From Craterostigma plantagineum (Eukaryota > Streptophyta > Magnoliopsida > Lamiales > Linderniaceae), in contig JAPQWV010000002.1 of the NCBI GenBank assembly GCA_027422505.1, forward strand, positions 24,964,501-25,028,500: a DNA stretch of 64,000 nt, written 5' to 3'. Within the stretch, counting starts at the first letter, position 1; each line of letters starts with the position of its first letter. Shown in pieces: positions 35,461 through 47,625 of the stretch. The notes beneath the pieces are model-generated. The model was not told the origin of the DNA and did no database searches. It worked only from the letters and a program-made list of their open reading frames with translations. A program made the position numbers and the translations under genes.

Positions 35461-36240
35461 TTATTACCACTGCTGCAAAATCTATCTGCTTTTGATATTC
35501 TTTTGCGGGTTTTGTTAACTGTTTTAGCTATTCGTTATATCTGAGTTAAAAAGGATTGTGGTGTTTTGCTTATGCTGTGTGTTAGTAGCTTCGTTGTATG
35601 TTGTATAGTTCTCGGTAACAGAGTATAATCGATACTTTTCCTTTTCATTTTGTTGAATGGAAATTTAAGAAGTTGAGCGCTCGGAAAGGGATGGGTTGTT
35701 TTCTTGCATAAGGTCTTCACAAGATATGTTCATTGGTCATGTTAATATAAAATCTTAATGTCTGCTTTTCTCTTTACATGTAAGTATATTTCGTTTTTTA
35801 TACAATTTTTTCATCCCAAGAAGCGTTTTCACTCCGTGCGTCGCATGTGAATGAAATCTTCTCTTGGCATAATTGGCTTAATTAGAGTGTTTTATTGTCA
35901 CGCTGTGAAAAGATTGTGGCATTCAGAAGGGGGTGGAGCTTGCTACTTATAAAAACAGTCGGCACCTTCCATGTTCGAACGGGTACGATGTGTCTGCCCT
36001 TATGATGACGATAAATTATATGTTTGTAAAAAGAAATAGGCTTGTTTTGCGGCCTTTAGTTCAAAGGAAGACGTATGTGCCTCAAACATATCTGGAACCA
36101 TACGCAAGAAGAGTTATAGTCATAAAGGGGTGCTCACAAGTTGTAGACTTTTCTTATGCCCGAATCAATGGGATTCAATGACAAAAAGTTTATAAAACAT
36201 GTGCATGGCATATTTCCTCAAGGTGATGGATACAAATATG

Positions 36241-36994
36241 TAGGGGTGTTCAAATGTCGGTTAACCGACCGAACCGAAACCGAAGTTTCGGTTCGAACCG
36301 AATACCGAACCGAAAATTTTCGGTTCGGTATTCGGTTTTCATTTTGATAACCGAATAAAATTCGGTTCGGTTTCGGTTTACTACCTCGGTAAACCGGACC
36401 GAACCGAAAAACCGAATTTATTATTACTTTTCATTTTTCTATACATATATATTATTATATAATAATCAAATATTATTATATGTTCTATATTAATAATATA
36501 TCCACCATATGTTATAAAATATGAAAAATATTACTTATATCAAAATATTGTATAAATATATATATGATATATATTTTTTATAATTTAAATCATATTAACA
36601 TATTAAATAAAATATTAAAATATTATGTAAATTAAATATTTTTATACAATTCTATATATGATAATATATTCTTTTATAATTTAAATCATATTAACATATT
36701 AAATAAAATATTAAAAATTAGGTAAATTATATATTTTTATACAATTCTATATATAATAGTATATTTTTATAATATAAATCATGTTTATATATTTTTATTT
36801 CTTTTATTAAAATTCGGTTTTTCGGTCGATTAACCGAAGGGAATCGAAAAAATTCGGTAAAAACCGAAACCGAACCGAAATATTTCGGTTCGGTTTTCGG
36901 TTTTGAAATCCTCGAACCGAACTTTCGGTGTTCGGTTAACCGAAAGTTCGGTTCGGTTCGGTTCGGTTCGGTTATAACCGAATGAACACCCCTA
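36241..36994. mobile_element. hAT MITE nested in the Helitron
   Basis: Terminal inverted repeats TAGGGGTGTTCA...TGAACACCCCTA, with a perfect 8-bp target duplication CAAATATG (36233-36240 and 36995-37002). The arms are packed with CCGAACCGAA/TTCGGTTCGG motifs that can pair with each other, and the core of about 400 bp is almost pure AT. It is 754 bp, non-coding, and inserted after the Helitron was assembled. Confidence 0.95.
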
Positions 36995-37002
36995 CAAATA
37001 TG

Positions 37003-40000
37003 CCATTATAATTGTCCATGGGGATTCCTTGATCTCCCTTTATTTATTCTATTTGTTCATTTTACTTGGCGATTTCATGAGTCCATAAAGTAATGTTACT
37101 TGGCATGAAAATCAAAGGTATTATCGCTAAGTTATTTGGATAACTATTTACTTCCCGTTTGTGATATTTTCTGCTCAGATATTGGAGAGGAAACTACCAA
37201 GTGAAGGGTTTAGACGGAAGTCGAACAAGTTGGTCACTTATTAGTTTTCGAAGTGATGTGCTATTAATTTTTCTCATCGTATGATCTCTTAACGATGTTA
37301 ATGGAAGCACATAATATTTTAGTCTGAAATCCTCTTCTATCGTTGTAGATTTCTGGCCTGTCCTTTGAAACTTTCCCGTGATGTTCGATCAAAAACGTCG
37401 TCACCCATACAAGGCCTACAAGAATATAAAAGGAAGAATGGTTCGACTGAATCTCATCTCATATCATCTCCGAGCTCGGGCTCCCTTACATGCCTCAAGA
37501 CCAGGTTAGAAGCTATCGGTATATAATCAAAGAGTGGTAAGTGTAATGAATTGATCCATGGGCCATTCAAGATGATGAAAGATCATCCGATTTGTGGGCT
37601 ACACTTTTGAAGGACGGACCTGAAATCGAGCGAAGCATTGTACATATTAACAGTGCCAAAAAATATGATTGCGTGCTGTATGAATGCGGATAACGTCGCC
37701 TAACTTGTAATTAATGGCAACATCTGTAAAATTGATATAGATAGGCTTTTGGGCTGACTATGCAACAAATATATGATTACATGGAAAATGTTAAACTCCC
37801 GAGTCGCATCGAATCTCCTTAAGGTAAGATCTGTCCTCGGCCAGTGGAGAGTTCCATCTAAAAATAAACTTTCTGGCAAAATCAAACTGCAGAACGGATG
37901 ACTGTAGGAAGGCTATTCAATTATGCCGATGAAAGACTGCAGTGAATTTCGTGAAGTGTGAACACTTCGCAGGTGTAAGACTGCACTCAGGAATATAAGA
38001 ATACGACTTCTGTGACTTTAGGAGCTTCATTCAGGTATGAATTACATGGTATATGACAATTCCCTGTGTATCAATTATGACTACATACATGACTGGAAGA
38101 ATGCGGGGTGTATGACTACAGGTAAATTTGGGCAATTAAGAAGGTAAAGCAACGGATTTACAGAGGTGTAAGGCTGCAGTGAATTTCGTAATGTATGAAG
38201 TCTTCCACAAGTGTCAGAACTTAGAAATATAAGAATACGACTTCCGTGACTTACGACCTTCATTCACGTATGAATTATGTGGTGTATGACAGTTCCCTAT
38301 GTATCACTTATGACTGCAAACAGGGCCTATAAATGTCTGAGTTCGAGTTTCATGAGGGCACAAATAGAACATCAATGAGCCCCAACATGTATCATTCTGG
38401 GGTGAATCACTGCAGGTAAAATCGCTGTTGAACCGACATGATCAATGTTGTCGTCTAAATCCTAATTGACGAGTCTTTTGCAATATCAATGTGAGACTGA
38501 AAGTCTGAACGACTGTAACAGCACTGAAATGTATCAATTTCGGTATTTATGATATTTTAACTTTGGGGATAAAACATTTAATAAGATTTGTCATTTATGT
38601 AGAGTTTGTGTTGTCCTGTAATTTATTAAAAGAAAAGTATTATATTTAAATGCATTTGAGGGGTCGGCTATGAAAAGACCACATTATTGTCTTCCCAATA
38701 GTTGGTCGATTAACTGCATTCCAGAAATCCGAGTGCTCATTCTATCATGATAAAGAGTAACAACATGTACCAGTCATACACTATCTATTTAAATAGACAG
38801 GACATTAGTTGTTGTATGACACAAATGTGCTTTAAACAGATCATCAATTGTTGTATGGCAGAAATGTGTTAATGCTGTTTTGTGTTCATGTGTCTTATTC
38901 TGTAGCTGAATGGACTATTTTGCTGGATGGATGCGATGTGCTTGGACAGATTTAGAAAATTTAAGAGATGTATGACTGTTAAAAATGTTAAAATGCTTAG
39001 GATGTAAGACGGGTAAAGAAATTGTTTGGCCATAGATATTTGTCAAATCTGTGCCGTTTCTATCATGCGTATAAATCAACGACCACAAAACTTGTATGCA
39101 TATCACGCAGCGTACAATTCTTCATGACAAAAATAATTCTTCTAATTTTTTCTTTCATTCATACAGATATTCCATGAATATTTTGCATCATCTCTCATAA
39201 ATTGAAAGTAAATATTTGTATAAGAGAAGGTACAGTTTGAATAACGAACAACATCAATTTGTTTGGTAACTTTTGAATTACTCTGAATATGTCAATACAA
39301 TTGATTATGCTATTGTGGTTAATAATAATGATAGTATACGACAAGTTCTATGTGTTCATGAATGTCATTTATTTTGGACATCAAATACCAAATGTAAAGG
39401 TTAGTTGTAATCGAAGGTATGCGGTACGCGACTAAAAATAAGTAAATTGTCTTATAATATTCCAGTATGTTGTACTTATATAGTGCATATGGCTTGCATG
39501 AGATTTTCATCTCTGCCAGAATAAAGTAATGATAGTTTATTATGTTTGTCACCAAAAAAGAGCCGTCTACGCAATGACTATACATTATCACTATCACACT
39601 TATTGACATTAATTAAGTTGCCAGCAATAATTAATGACAAACTCTTCGATACTTCGTTTTTACCAATATTGTAAGAGTTGTCAGGTTGAAAGCTTGCTTA
39701 TAAATTATTGCATATCAGTTCTGATAGATTTTGCATATTTAAGCGATGTATGTCTTTTAAGGTTGTAAGACTTATGTATGTCTTTTAAAGTTGTAAGACT
39801 ACTCAAGATGAAAGATTGATAATAAATTGCACGACTGTTGATATTCCACAAATCTGCGCCATTTATATCATGCATTAAATTACCATGCACGCAAAATTGT
39901 ATGCATATCAATAGGCGTACAGTTTTTCACGAAGAAAGAAATGCTAGAATAATTTTTTTTCATTCATACAGTTTTTCCATGAATATATGCACTTTTTTTC

Positions 40001-40780
40001 TTCTATTACATTAAAGAAAAATAGGCTGATAACATTCTACGCACCAGCTGACTGAATGAAATTTTTATACATTAGTTGTATTGTTCCGTGGAAGTTCGAA
40101 TTAATCAATTTACTTACATATAATATATATTGCATCACATAATTTGTTTCATAGAATCAGGTGTCACAATATTAGTCTTTCCCACCCGGCTTTGTGTTAT
40201 TATTATATTTGGAATAAAAGTAAATTATGCAGCTGTAATTATATGTATAGTAAGTATTGAGCATGAAAACGATTTAACTTAATCTGTTTCATAATAGTCT
40301 TACGAGTCTTACAATAGTATATGATATATTGGCTCAAGCTTTCTGCAGTCATACAATTGTCAGCTTCAAACAGTCTTACAAATATCCATCAACCGGCACA
40401 CATTCATCCTCCATGATTACATATTTAGGGTTATTTATTGACTTTTCAGTTTCATTCACGTGAACTACGGTGCAACATAATAATATGTAGAGTTCCAACA
40501 ATATTAACTGAATTAAAATAGAGTACATTAATCGCATGGTTGCCAATCGTCGGATGATAACAAAGTTGTGCATTGTTTTCACGTTACTCAAAATACAGAA
40601 ACATTGGATGGATATTAATGTTGTTTGTAATGCCATTTTTTATGGAAGCATGTATACAATTCATCACAGACGATTCAGTTATTTAATATTTTTTCAATTT
40701 CGTAAATGTGCCTAATAATAACACAGATATACATATATATCTTCATCATATTATTTTTGGAAGCATTTCACCAATATTGC
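37003..40780. repeat. AT-rich Helitron interior with imperfect direct repeats; no gene
   Basis: No gene is supportable. Imperfect direct repeats are visible. About 37930-38090 recurs at about 38165-38325 (shared 'ctgcagtgaatttcgt', 'aatataagaatacgactt', 'gtatgacaattccct'). About 38930-39195 recurs at about 39710-39995 (shared 'ttgtatgcatatca', 'cattcatacag', 'ttccatgaatat'). TATGACTGCA-like words recur throughout. These look like internal duplications typical of large Helitrons. Confidence 0.7.
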
Positions 40781-40781
40781 A

Positions 40782-41168
40782 TTGTTAGGGTACCGTATGG
40801 CTACTGACCGACCTACGGTTTTGAACCAGTGTCTGAACAATCTTCGCGCTTCAATAGCAAACATAATTGCTGGCATAGATGGAGAAGTCAGTTCTTACAT
40901 CCAGACTCACCAAATCGGATTGAACAACACGCATGATAGACTCCACTCAATAGCAAACACCATTGCCCCGTACAACTATTGTAGACAACCATCGCTTGGA
41001 TGTTCGCAACAGACTTCTTCGCATCATGAACAAGCTTGGTACAACTATTCCAGACAACCATTGCTTGAAGAATTGCTCGACGAGCCATACTCTGAGGAGG
41101 AAGAGGAGGAGAAAGACAATCTACGTAGTGCCCGTGCATCGCACGGGGCTACATCTAGTGATATTTAA
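40782..41168 (+). other. Open frame at the Helitron 3' end (128 codons)
   Basis: A plus-strand frame with an SSYIQTHQIGLNNTHDRLHSIANT-like helical middle, a near-repeat of NYCRQP/NYSRQP, and an acidic YSEEEEEE stretch. Its end reads through the terminal hairpin and CTAG into flanking DNA. It may be the last exon of a captured gene. I do not recognise the family, and the stop is supplied by host sequence. Confidence 0.35.
41131..41158 (+). other. Helitron 3' terminal hairpin and CTAG end
   Basis: A 7-bp perfect stem CCCGTGC/GCACGGG with loop ATC, spacer GCTACAT, then CTAG followed by host T. This is the termination signal recognised during rolling-circle transposition. Confidence 0.93.
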
Positions 41169-41455
41169 TTGAAAAAACGATAGGACTTAGCTTGGCGGAC
41201 AATAATGGCGGGACTTATCAGCTGCCAACGGCATCCTGCGCTCCACGCGCCGCCACGTGTCTATGGGTTTCGGTAAGTCGATCATCTCTCTCGCCTTCTC
41301 GCCCGGCATCATGGTAATGGGGACGGTTGATTGTCAATTTTTTTGGATGAATTTTTTATTTTTTTTTTCTACAATTTGGGTATAATGCGATGGCAAATTT
41401 CTCAACGAATGTTGTGATTTCTGGACTTTGATTACGGGCTTTATTATACGCAAGT

Positions 41456-43310
41456 ATGCGCAGGCATGAAGTTAGATCTTCGTTGCTCTGCCGCCATTTG
41501 GCTTCGCCCGATCCTAAGAGCAAAGGAACAAAACAAACTCCCAAGCTGCTGCTGATGGCGGTGAGTGGTGTGACTGAGCTCTTAAGGCTGCTTTCACCTT
41601 CTAGTCAAGGCAGGTGTGTGTTTGTGTGTGGGTGTTGGCTTTGTGTCACTTCTCACTTCTCAGGGCTCTAGGTTTAACATTTTTTCAAATACGTGGATTT
41701 GTTGTCTGTATAAAGTTCATGGGAAAATCGATCGAAGCCTGGCTTTCGATCAAATTAGAATGAACTTGTTCAAATTTCAAGTTTATCTTTTTTCTGGCCT
41801 ACTTTCGATAATCAGCGTTTCAAGTCGAAAATTTCTCCAGACAGTCCTATGTTTACTGTGATTTTAGAAAATTCAAGATTCTAGTGGGGTCATGAACTGT
41901 ATGGATTGGAGCAAGTCGGTTTTAACTTTTATTTTGTGCCGATGATATGTGATTTCCTGAGAACTTGGATGCTATTGGGAATGTGTTAAAGGTCGTTGCT
42001 CAAGGATCATCAAATATGGCATAATCTTTTCTAAATGATCTGTGAATTGGGGGATTTGTATTTTCAGGGCAGTTTTGGTGAGTAACGACGCCGAAAATTC
42101 CATTTCCAGTGCTAGTGATGTTCTTGCAATCATAAAATCTGATTACGAAAAGGCCTACTTCGTTACAGCTTCTGGTTCTTTCGTGCAATCTTATAGCATA
42201 ACTATAGCTTCATAACATCTCTATAGCTAGAATACACGATACAACATAGCCATGAAAGAAGTAACTATGGTACATTTGCATTTTTTTTCAGGATTGTTCA
42301 CTTCTCGTATATATGCTGAAGATTGCTCATTCGAAGACCCAACTATCAAATTTAAAGGTAAGGAGAATCATATTCGTCGGATTCGAATGACAATCTAATC
42401 TGTGACTATAGGTTCGTACTGTGACCTGTCTATATTTGAATGTGTTGTTGATAGTCCATTGTGATTATTATACTAGCTGCGTTTAAATATCTGTAATTTT
42501 TTTGCCTCTGATAATACAGAGGAAAAACTGTGATAGTATTAATCAAGTACCCACTTTTTATCTAGAGGTGTAGAATCAGGAATTGCAGAGGAAGTAAAAC
42601 TCCACTTGAATTGAATTCTAAAAACAGAGGGTGACCTGCTCAATGTTTGATCTGTGGGGCATAAATTTCTGCTCAATAACTTAACATGATATGTGTAATG
42701 TGCTTACCAGGTAAGGAGTTATACGCTCGTAACTTGAGTTTGTTGCTACCCTTCTTTGTCAATCCATCAATTCAGTTAAAAGAAATTGCAAAGGTAATTA
42801 AATCTTTGGAACCATTCTCATGATATCACTCAAGCATGAGGCTGCTTCTGTTTCATAATCTGTTATTTCTTCATTGTATCTCTTTTTCTGATAAGTTGAT
42901 AAGTTCACATCTTACTTCTTCCCACGCAGGGCCGTGACTCTGAAGAAGTCATTGTTGCTTCCTGGAAACTAAGGTGATTAACCTTTCCTTTTTGGTCAGA
43001 AAACTCATTCACTTCGAATGTTATTACATAGATTCCACTGGCATTTGCAGGACATACCTTAAACTTCCTTGGAAACCTCTCATTTCAGTTGATGGAATGA
43101 CAGCTTATTATCTTGATGAACAACTCAGAGTAAAGCTTTGCTTCTCCCCCATCCTTCGCATTTATAAGACCGATGAAGAACTGCAATGATTAATAAAAAT
43201 GGTTTCGTTTATTCCCTTTTCTTCCTCAGATTGTCCGCCATGTCGAGACATGGAATGTTTCTGCCTTTGAAGCCATTGGTCAAATATTCACACCAAGCTT
43301 TGGGAGGTAA
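41456..43310 (+). CDS. DUF2358 (NTF2/SnoaL-like fold) protein, probably plastid
   Basis: Seven exons: 41456-41613, 42068-42174, 42292-42357, 42711-42793, 42930-42973, 43051-43129, 43230-43310. They total 618 nt, 205 aa. Recognisable DUF2358 blocks: IIKSDYEKAYFVT, FTSRIYAEDCSFEDPTIKFK, GKELYARNLSLLLPFF, VASWKLRTYLKLPWKPLISV, and IVRHVETWNVSAFEAIGQIF. The first exon is basic and Ser/Leu-rich, suiting an organelle transit peptide. Biochemical function is unknown for the family. Exon 2 ends ...VTASG, slightly longer than the usual VTG, so its donor (42174) is the least certain junction. The start codon lies 298 bp after the Helitron end and faces ZDS head-to-head. Confidence 0.88.
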
Positions 43311-43995
43311 ATGACAAGAAAACAGAACATAAATGTATACATCCTTGTGAAGTTGCAAGTGATTGTATATGTATTGATCTATATACAGATGGAGTCCACT
43401 TTTTTAAGCCCAAATTGCACTTCGGCCCTAATACTTTGGGCCTTATTCAATTCAGCCAGTTTGTAGTAACCTTCTACCTTTTCGGCCCGTGACGTGGGGA
43501 CGTAATTTAGAATTTCATGAATATTAAAGGACTGATTAAAAATATTCAGGGCTTATAAATGGATTTGTTCAAATCTAAGTTCAACCTCAACGTGCTCAGG
43601 CCGCAGCGGTATTATCTGTCCCACAAAATATGTCACCATCTATGTCCCAAAATGATCAGATCCGTTAAAATTTAAATCCGACGGTTCACAAAATTTTTTT
43701 TTATTTATTAATTCTTTTAATCCTATAGTCCACCATAAAATCGTCGTTATTTCATGAGATTTATATGATAAAAATATATAAACATATCCAATTTATTCCT
43801 TGTTTTATGAGGATCGATTTGTATCCATATCATATATTTTTCGATAATCATAAAAATCAATTTTAGGAGAGTGAGACAGGAACTGGGACAGAGATTATGA
43901 GACAGAGGATTTCAACCGGTAGCCGTAAGGACTCTGAAATATTGACGTCATAATCCGAATATTTTTTAGCAAATATATTTGCGGCAATCTACATA
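43311..43995. other. Intergenic spacer between the DUF2358 gene and the MULE
   Basis: 3'UTR and flank of the DUF2358 gene, then AT-rich sequence up to the first inverted-repeat motif of the MULE. No gene, RNA or repeat recognised. Confidence 0.5.
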
Positions 43996-44628
43996 TAAAT
44001 ACCCAATAACAAACTAAAAAGCCACTTAGGTACCTTGTCAGATATATTTTATAGGTAGATACCCATTTGACTAAACATTTTACACTTAGGTACCTAATCA
44101 CCTAAGATTACGAAATTACCCTTATTAAATGATTTAGAATTTCATTTTTGTTTTTCTTTCTCAGCAAAAATTGAGGTCGAGCCCGCCGTCGACGAAATTC
44201 TTCCCGTCGATCACCTTCTTCTGCTCGTGTCGGCACCGGACAGCGATATAAGAGCCTGTTGAACGTTGGGTTTTCGATTTTGGGCGTTGATTTTGTCAAG
44301 TAAGCTTGTCGTTTGGTTTGGGTTTGGTTTAGGGTTTTCACGCGTTTGTTCAAGATTTAGCCCAAATCTGGGAGCTCAATGCAATCCAGGAGCTCCAAAT
44401 AAGAGTGGAATGTTAGGATTTGATAGTTATTGAGGCTAATCCATCGAGATTTCGGTTTTTTTATATAACTGTTATCACGTACCATTTCTTATGTATATTG
44501 CGTACCATTGTATGTTGTTTTACCGTACCTGAATATATTACGTGACACAGTCCGATTGGACATTTATATTATGTAGTATCTTTGTGTGTACCAAGTAACC
44601 TGTCTATACGGTACCAAAATGTCTAGTT

Positions 44629-46937
44629 ATGCAGTACCAATATAAACTATACACAGTACCATTTATACAGGTTGCCATATTATCTGAAAATATGGCATCT
44701 GCAAATTCGATTGGTGGCGGGACCTTATTTGCAACGTGTGAGTATAAAAGGGAGTGTTTCTTACTATTAATCAATGAAGCAACGACGCTTATCGATATAT
44801 ACGTATCCCTCCAAAGAAGGTGGTCGGATATCGATTCCCGGCATGACTCAATAAAGTATCAAGTTCCGTTCCAAAGTTTGTACTCGACATTGAAGGAAAA
44901 TGCGGATGTTTTCAATATGTATCAGCTGTTTATTCGATACAAATTTTCAATGATACCGATGAAAGTGGAACGTGCCGATGGATGTGGTACAAGTGGCCCG
45001 ACGAACATGTTTGTTTTTATTTTATTGTTGTTAAACTTTAAATTTAGGATTTTCATATTGATGATTGATAGCATTTCTTGTAGTACGGACGGAGAATCCG
45101 TGGAGTTTGATTTTGAAAGAAACACAGTAGATGCATGGAGTCATTGCATTCGGGGAGATGGACAAATCTTTAGGGATGCAGATGAATTTCGACGGAATTT
45201 GAAAAACTACTCCATTGCAATCCGGAGAAACTTTGTCTACGCAAAGAACGAGCGTAAGAAAATCATTGCCGTTTGCAAGGATGAGACGTGCAAGTGGCGG
45301 ATATATGCATCGCGTTATAAATGCGACAATTCGTTTGCCATTCGGAGATCCAATCTCCAACACAGTTGTGGCGAAGATACTCTTAGGAGTCGTGATCATC
45401 CGCGAGCGGACGTGCCGTGGGTAGGGAACATAGTGAAAGAGAGGGTCCGAGACGAGCCATCGTATCGTCCCGTTGCCATGGTTAAAGACATCCTAAGGGA
45501 CTATGGTGTTGAAGTGGGGTACCATAAGGCGTATAGAGGCAAAGAAAGTGCCATTCGTAACATATATGGGCTGGATAATGGTACGTTTGATCAGTTGAGG
45601 TGGTATTGTAATGCCGTTAGAGAAACCAATCCGGGTAGTGTGGCGGAGTACGATGTATACCCTCACGACAACAAGTTTCGTCGGCTCTTTATCTGCTTCC
45701 ATGCTTGTCTCGTAGGTTTTGTTCGGGGATGTGGGCCGCTCATATTTGTTGATGGTACTCACATTAAGACCAAGTTTAAAGGAGTGCTCGTTACGGCCGT
45801 CGCAAAGGATGCAAACGAAGATTTGTTTACGATTGCCTTTGGCGTTGTAAGCGTTGAAAATGATGAAAATTGGGAGTGGATCTTTGCTAAGTTGAGGAGC
45901 ATGTTTCATCATTACCCGTCGACATTGAGGGAGCTGACGTTCTTCTCAGATCGGCATCCGAGTATTATTAAAGCTGTTTCTATATCATTTCCAGGAAGTC
46001 GTCATGCATATTGCTTGCGCCATTTGGTTGACAACTTCAAAAAAGAGGTAATTGTTTAGTAATGTGTACACTACATTAGTGAATATGAGGCAAATAATTT
46101 GTTATATTTACAGGTGATGAAACATTACCCGAAGCACAACAAGAAACATTGGTCATCCGTCTTCAAAAAAGCGGCTTATGCTACTACTTCGGTTCAGTTT
46201 CAGACTCACATCGCCAGCATCATCGAGTCTATGCCAATTGCGCAGACTTTTATTGAGAGATCAGATCCAACATGTTGGGCAAATGCGTTATTCGACGGGA
46301 ATAGGTGGGGAGTTATTAACAACAATCAAGCAGAGTGTTGGAATTCTTGAGTAAAAGAAGCACGAGCGTTGCCTGTAAAGGGCATGGTTGATACCATTCG
46401 CGTGAAAATCATGACAATGATGCACGAACGACGCGAGAGAGGACTGACCCTTGTTAGCGAGGTCCAAAACAAGAAAAGAAACTTGTTCAGAATATCACTG
46501 CTGCTCGCATGTTGAAAGTGAGTAAATCTTCGAACGTGGCATTTGAGGTTGTCGGTGAAGATGGCTCAGTTGCGGTGGACATCCAGCAGCGGACCTGCAC
46601 ATGCAGAGAGTGGGAAGTCTATAGAATCCCTTGTAAGCATGCAGCAGCGTGTATTGCGACTATGAGACATTCTTTTTATGATTATTGTGATCCGTACTTC
46701 CGATGCCAGAAGTATAGAGATGCATATATGTCGATCATCAACCCTATTCCGACTCACGAGATGAATGCTCAAACCGATGATGGGAATTTCATTCGTGACC
46801 CGGATATCCGTGTTCTCCCCGGTCGCCGAAAGACACGGAGGATACCTTCTCAGGTAGATAGAAGATCTAACAAGTGTAAAATATGTGGGAAATACGGACA
46901 TAATCGTCGTACTTGTACAGAAGCCGTAACGACGTAG
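44629..46937 (+). pseudogene. MULE transposase (MURA), with stop and frameshift
   Basis: Parts in order: N-terminal region; a CKDETCKWRIYASR...LQHSCG zinc-binding DNA-recognition part; the MULE DDE core with FVDGTHIK (first Asp) and FFSDRHPSIIKAV (second Asp); the HAYCLRHLVDNFKK block; a SWIM finger CTCREWEVYRIPCKHAAACI; and a C-terminal zinc knuckle CKICGKYGHNRRTC. An intron fits 46048-46113, and a second probable one lies about 45010-45083. Two lesions: an in-frame TGA at 46348-46350 and a 1-nt frameshift near 46485 before the SWIM part. It is thus probably inactive although otherwise well preserved. The stop of the last part is near 46937. Confidence 0.9.
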
Positions 46938-47109
46938 CGTCCGTATTTTCCATGTATTTTCTTATTGTTTTTATCACATAACCTTTTCCGGTGCTCTTTT
47001 GTATGGCAATGACTCATTCTTTTTGTCTAAATGATGCCATTAGGTCATTGTTTTGTTCAAATGTGTCAATAGGAGATGGCTCGTTGTTTTGTGTAAATCT
47101 GATAATGTA

Positions 47110-47625
47110 ATGACCGCCACTTTGGTACTGTATATACCCCGGTTTGGTACCCTAAGATAATCAGATTTGGTACTGTAATATATCACGGTTTGGTACCCTA
47201 AGATACGCAGCTTTGGTACTTTAAAATATGACGGTTTGGTACCCTAAGTTATGCAGATTTGGTACTGTAATATATCACGGTTTGGTACCCTAAGATATGC
47301 AGATTTGGTACTGTAATATACCACGGTGTGGTACCCTAAGATATGCATATTTGGTACTGAAATATACGTAAATTTGGTACCCTAAGATATGCATATTTGG
47401 TACTGAAATATACGTAAATTTGGTACCCTAAGATATGCATATTTGGTACTGAAATAAGCGTAAATTTGGTACCCTAAGATATGCATATTTGGTACTGTAA
47501 TATATCATTGTTTGGTACCCTAAGATACGCAGATGTGGTACTGAAATACTAGTCTGTTTGGTACCCTCAGATACGCAAATTTGGTACTGTAATATACCAC
47601 GGTTTGGTACCCTAAGACTTCGAAT
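47110..47625. repeat. GGTACC tandem array 1 in the MULE
   Basis: About eleven imperfect units of roughly 43-46 bp. Each has two boxes, TTTGGTACTG(T/A)AATAT and TTTGGTACCCTAAGATATGCA. It lies directly after the transposase gene and is followed by further scattered GGTAC words to about 48600. Confidence 0.9.

Larger units (their letters stand above)
33087..41158 (+). mobile_element. Non-autonomous Helitron carrying gene fragments (about 8.07 kb)
   Basis: The left end is TCTATATACTATAAAAG, the classic plant Helitron 5' start (TC). The right end has the hairpin CCCGTGCatcGCACGGG (41131-41147), seven bases of spacer, then terminal CTAG (41155-41158). The base before the left end is A (33086) and the base after the right end is T (41159), the expected A|T insertion site without target duplication. 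There are no Rep/helicase open frames, so it is non-autonomous. Inside are exon pieces of an AP2 gene, a 4CL-like gene and a third gene, all in the plus orientation, plus AT-rich direct-repeat sequence and a later hAT MITE. The element could be a composite of more than one event; I saw no second internal pair of ends. Confidence 0.9.

Noticed and set aside
42121..42180. Non-canonical GC donor for DUF2358 exon 2 that would give the family-typical VTG
   Set aside because: The GC site does not leave the right phase for the next exon. The GT donor after 42174 does, and costs only two extra residues.
47110..47625. CRISPR-like array of regular repeats
   Set aside because: This is a plant nuclear transposon; units diverge gradually and there are no unique spacers or cas genes. 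It is an ordinary tandem repeat.
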